Of a stretch of DNA of 64,000 bases, positions 63,349-64,000 are shown in pieces. The stretch is from Ensifer sp. MPMI2T (GTDB lineage Bacteria; Pseudomonadota; Alphaproteobacteria; Rhizobiales; Rhizobiaceae): contig NZ_SRXN01000014.1 in the NCBI RefSeq assembly GCF_004827385.1, positions 62,001 to 126,000 on the forward strand, in the 5' to 3' direction. A program made the position numbers and the translations under genes. The notes below the pieces were generated by a model. That model was not told the origin of the DNA, made no database searches, and was given only the letters and a program-made list of their open reading frames with translations. Within the stretch, counting starts at the first letter, position 1; every line of letters starts with the position of its first letter.

Positions 63349-64000
63349 ATGACGATCTCTCGACGCGACCTCATTAAGGTGGGCGTAGCCGCCGGAGCCG
63401 CTGGCGCGGCCTCACTCGCTCTGGCAACGGAAACAACTGCCGCGAGCGGCGCCAGCGAGGTAACTGTTCGCTCGCATGGAGCTTCGGGGCATCGATATGA
63501 ATCCACGTTCGAGAAGCTTGTCGCGTATGCGAAGGAAGAGATTGCCGAATTCGGGCTGCCCGGCATGACGTTCTGCCTGGTCGACGCGGACGGCTTTGCC
63601 GCAGTAGGGCTCTTGGGTTGGTCCGATATGGATCGCCAGAATCCGGTCCATCCGTCTCACCTCTTTCAAATAGGCTCGATCAGCAAATCTTTTACTGCGT
63701 TGTGCGTTCATCGGCTTGCCGACGAGGGAAAGGTCGACCTTGATGCGCCATTATCGCGATATCTTCCCGACCTGCCGCTACCCACCGAACCAATTCTTCT
63801 GCGGCAGCTCTTGAGCCATACATCGGGTTTGCCGGGCTGGACACAGATGTTTCCGCGCGTGCCTGACGGACGGCACTGGACCGGCTTTGCGCCCGGAGCG
63901 GAGTGGTCGTACAGCGATATTGCGTATGATCTCCTCGGCGTGCTCGTCGCGAAAATCAGCGGTAAGCCATATCCTATGGCGCTCCGGGAATTGGTGATCG
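63349..64000 (+). CDS. Serine hydrolase of the beta-lactamase/class C family, N-terminal part (runs off the window)
   Basis: The product starts MTISRRDLIKVGVAAGAAG, a twin-arginine signal peptide with a hydrophobic core up to about residue 27, so export to the periplasm is expected. The mature part has the SxxK motif Ser110-Ile-Ser-Lys113 and the second-motif tyrosine in EWSYSDIAYDLLG. That places it among class C-like beta-lactamases, esterases and D-aminopeptidases. At least 217 residues lie in the window. It may release the operon's substrate from an amide or peptide outside the cytoplasm; a role in antibiotic resistance is less likely given the context. Confidence 0.88.
   Translation, partial: MTISRRDLIKVGVAAGAAGAASLALATETTAASGASEVTVRSHGASGHRYESTFEKLVAYAKEEIAEFGLPGMTFCLVDADGFAAVGLLGWSDMDRQNPVHPSHLFQIGSISKSFTALCVHRLADEGKVDLDAPLSRYLPDLPLPTEPILLRQLLSHTSGLPGWTQMFPRVPDGRHWTGFAPGAEWSYSDIAYDLLGVLVAKISGKPYPMALRELVI

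Noticed and set aside
63349-64000. Antibiotic-resistance beta-lactamase
   Set aside because: The SxxK family is broad and includes esterases and peptidases. The gene follows an amino acid/opine operon, so resistance is not a supported call.

Overview
The sequence reads as an alphaproteobacterial, Rhizobium-type accessory region (large plasmid, chromid or catabolic island). The evidence is the GC-rich codon usage, the many ribose-type ABC importers, FCD-type GntR regulators, and protein families typical of R. leguminosarum, R. etli, R. tropici and R. rhizogenes. No rRNA gene, complete tRNA gene, CRISPR array, replication, transfer or transposase gene was seen, so the replicon cannot be named.

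Region 1 (about 1-29 kb) looks like one dispersed regulon for a branched-chain acid sugar, most likely D-apionate or D-apiose. It holds an acid-sugar kinase (OiaK-like), a BKACE-family enzyme, a RuBisCO-like protein (OiaX-like) and a D-apionate oxidoisomerase (ApnO-like). It also holds a ribose-type ABC importer operon with two aldose-dehydrogenase-type aldo-keto reductases, a metallo-lactonase-like protein and an unknown helical protein. A second operon carries transketolase, FBPase, class II aldolase, a DeoR regulator, and TPI and RpiB paralogues like EryH and EryI. Transhydrogenase PntAB and a chemoreceptor follow. The inferred flow is apionate to 3-oxo-isoapionate to its 4-phosphate to L-erythrulose-1-P to D-erythrulose-4-P to erythrose-4-P, and then into sugar phosphates. 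Six copies of a GGTAT repeat operator lie upstream of these units, including the chemoreceptor. A decayed pgi copy sits at the end of the ABC operon.

Region 2 (about 29-51 kb) is a second catabolic locus of unknown substrate. It has an FCD GntR regulator, a HIBADH-like dehydrogenase, a CMD-family protein, a small unknown protein paired with an alpha/beta hydrolase, and an aldehyde dehydrogenase. It also has two complete ribose-type ABC systems, two zinc alcohol dehydrogenases, an ABM-domain monooxygenase and an NDH-2-like flavoprotein. A different operator (TTGACAGATTGTCTG type) recurs at its promoters. The locus is eroding: one ABC ATPase has an in-frame amber codon, a GMC dehydrogenase is frameshifted and deleted into an MBL gene, and stubs of an ADH and an MCP remain.

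Region 3 (about 51.7-64 kb) resembles occ/noc opine catabolism. It has a GntR regulator, a polar amino acid ABC importer (P, T, Q, M order), an enolase-superfamily enzyme, a three-subunit FAD/2Fe-2S amine oxidase, RidA, ornithine cyclodeaminase and two guanidino-modifying enzymes (CtlX-like and DDAH-like). The window ends inside a Tat-exported serine hydrolase gene. All four ABC solute-binding-protein genes are directly followed by an intercistronic hairpin.
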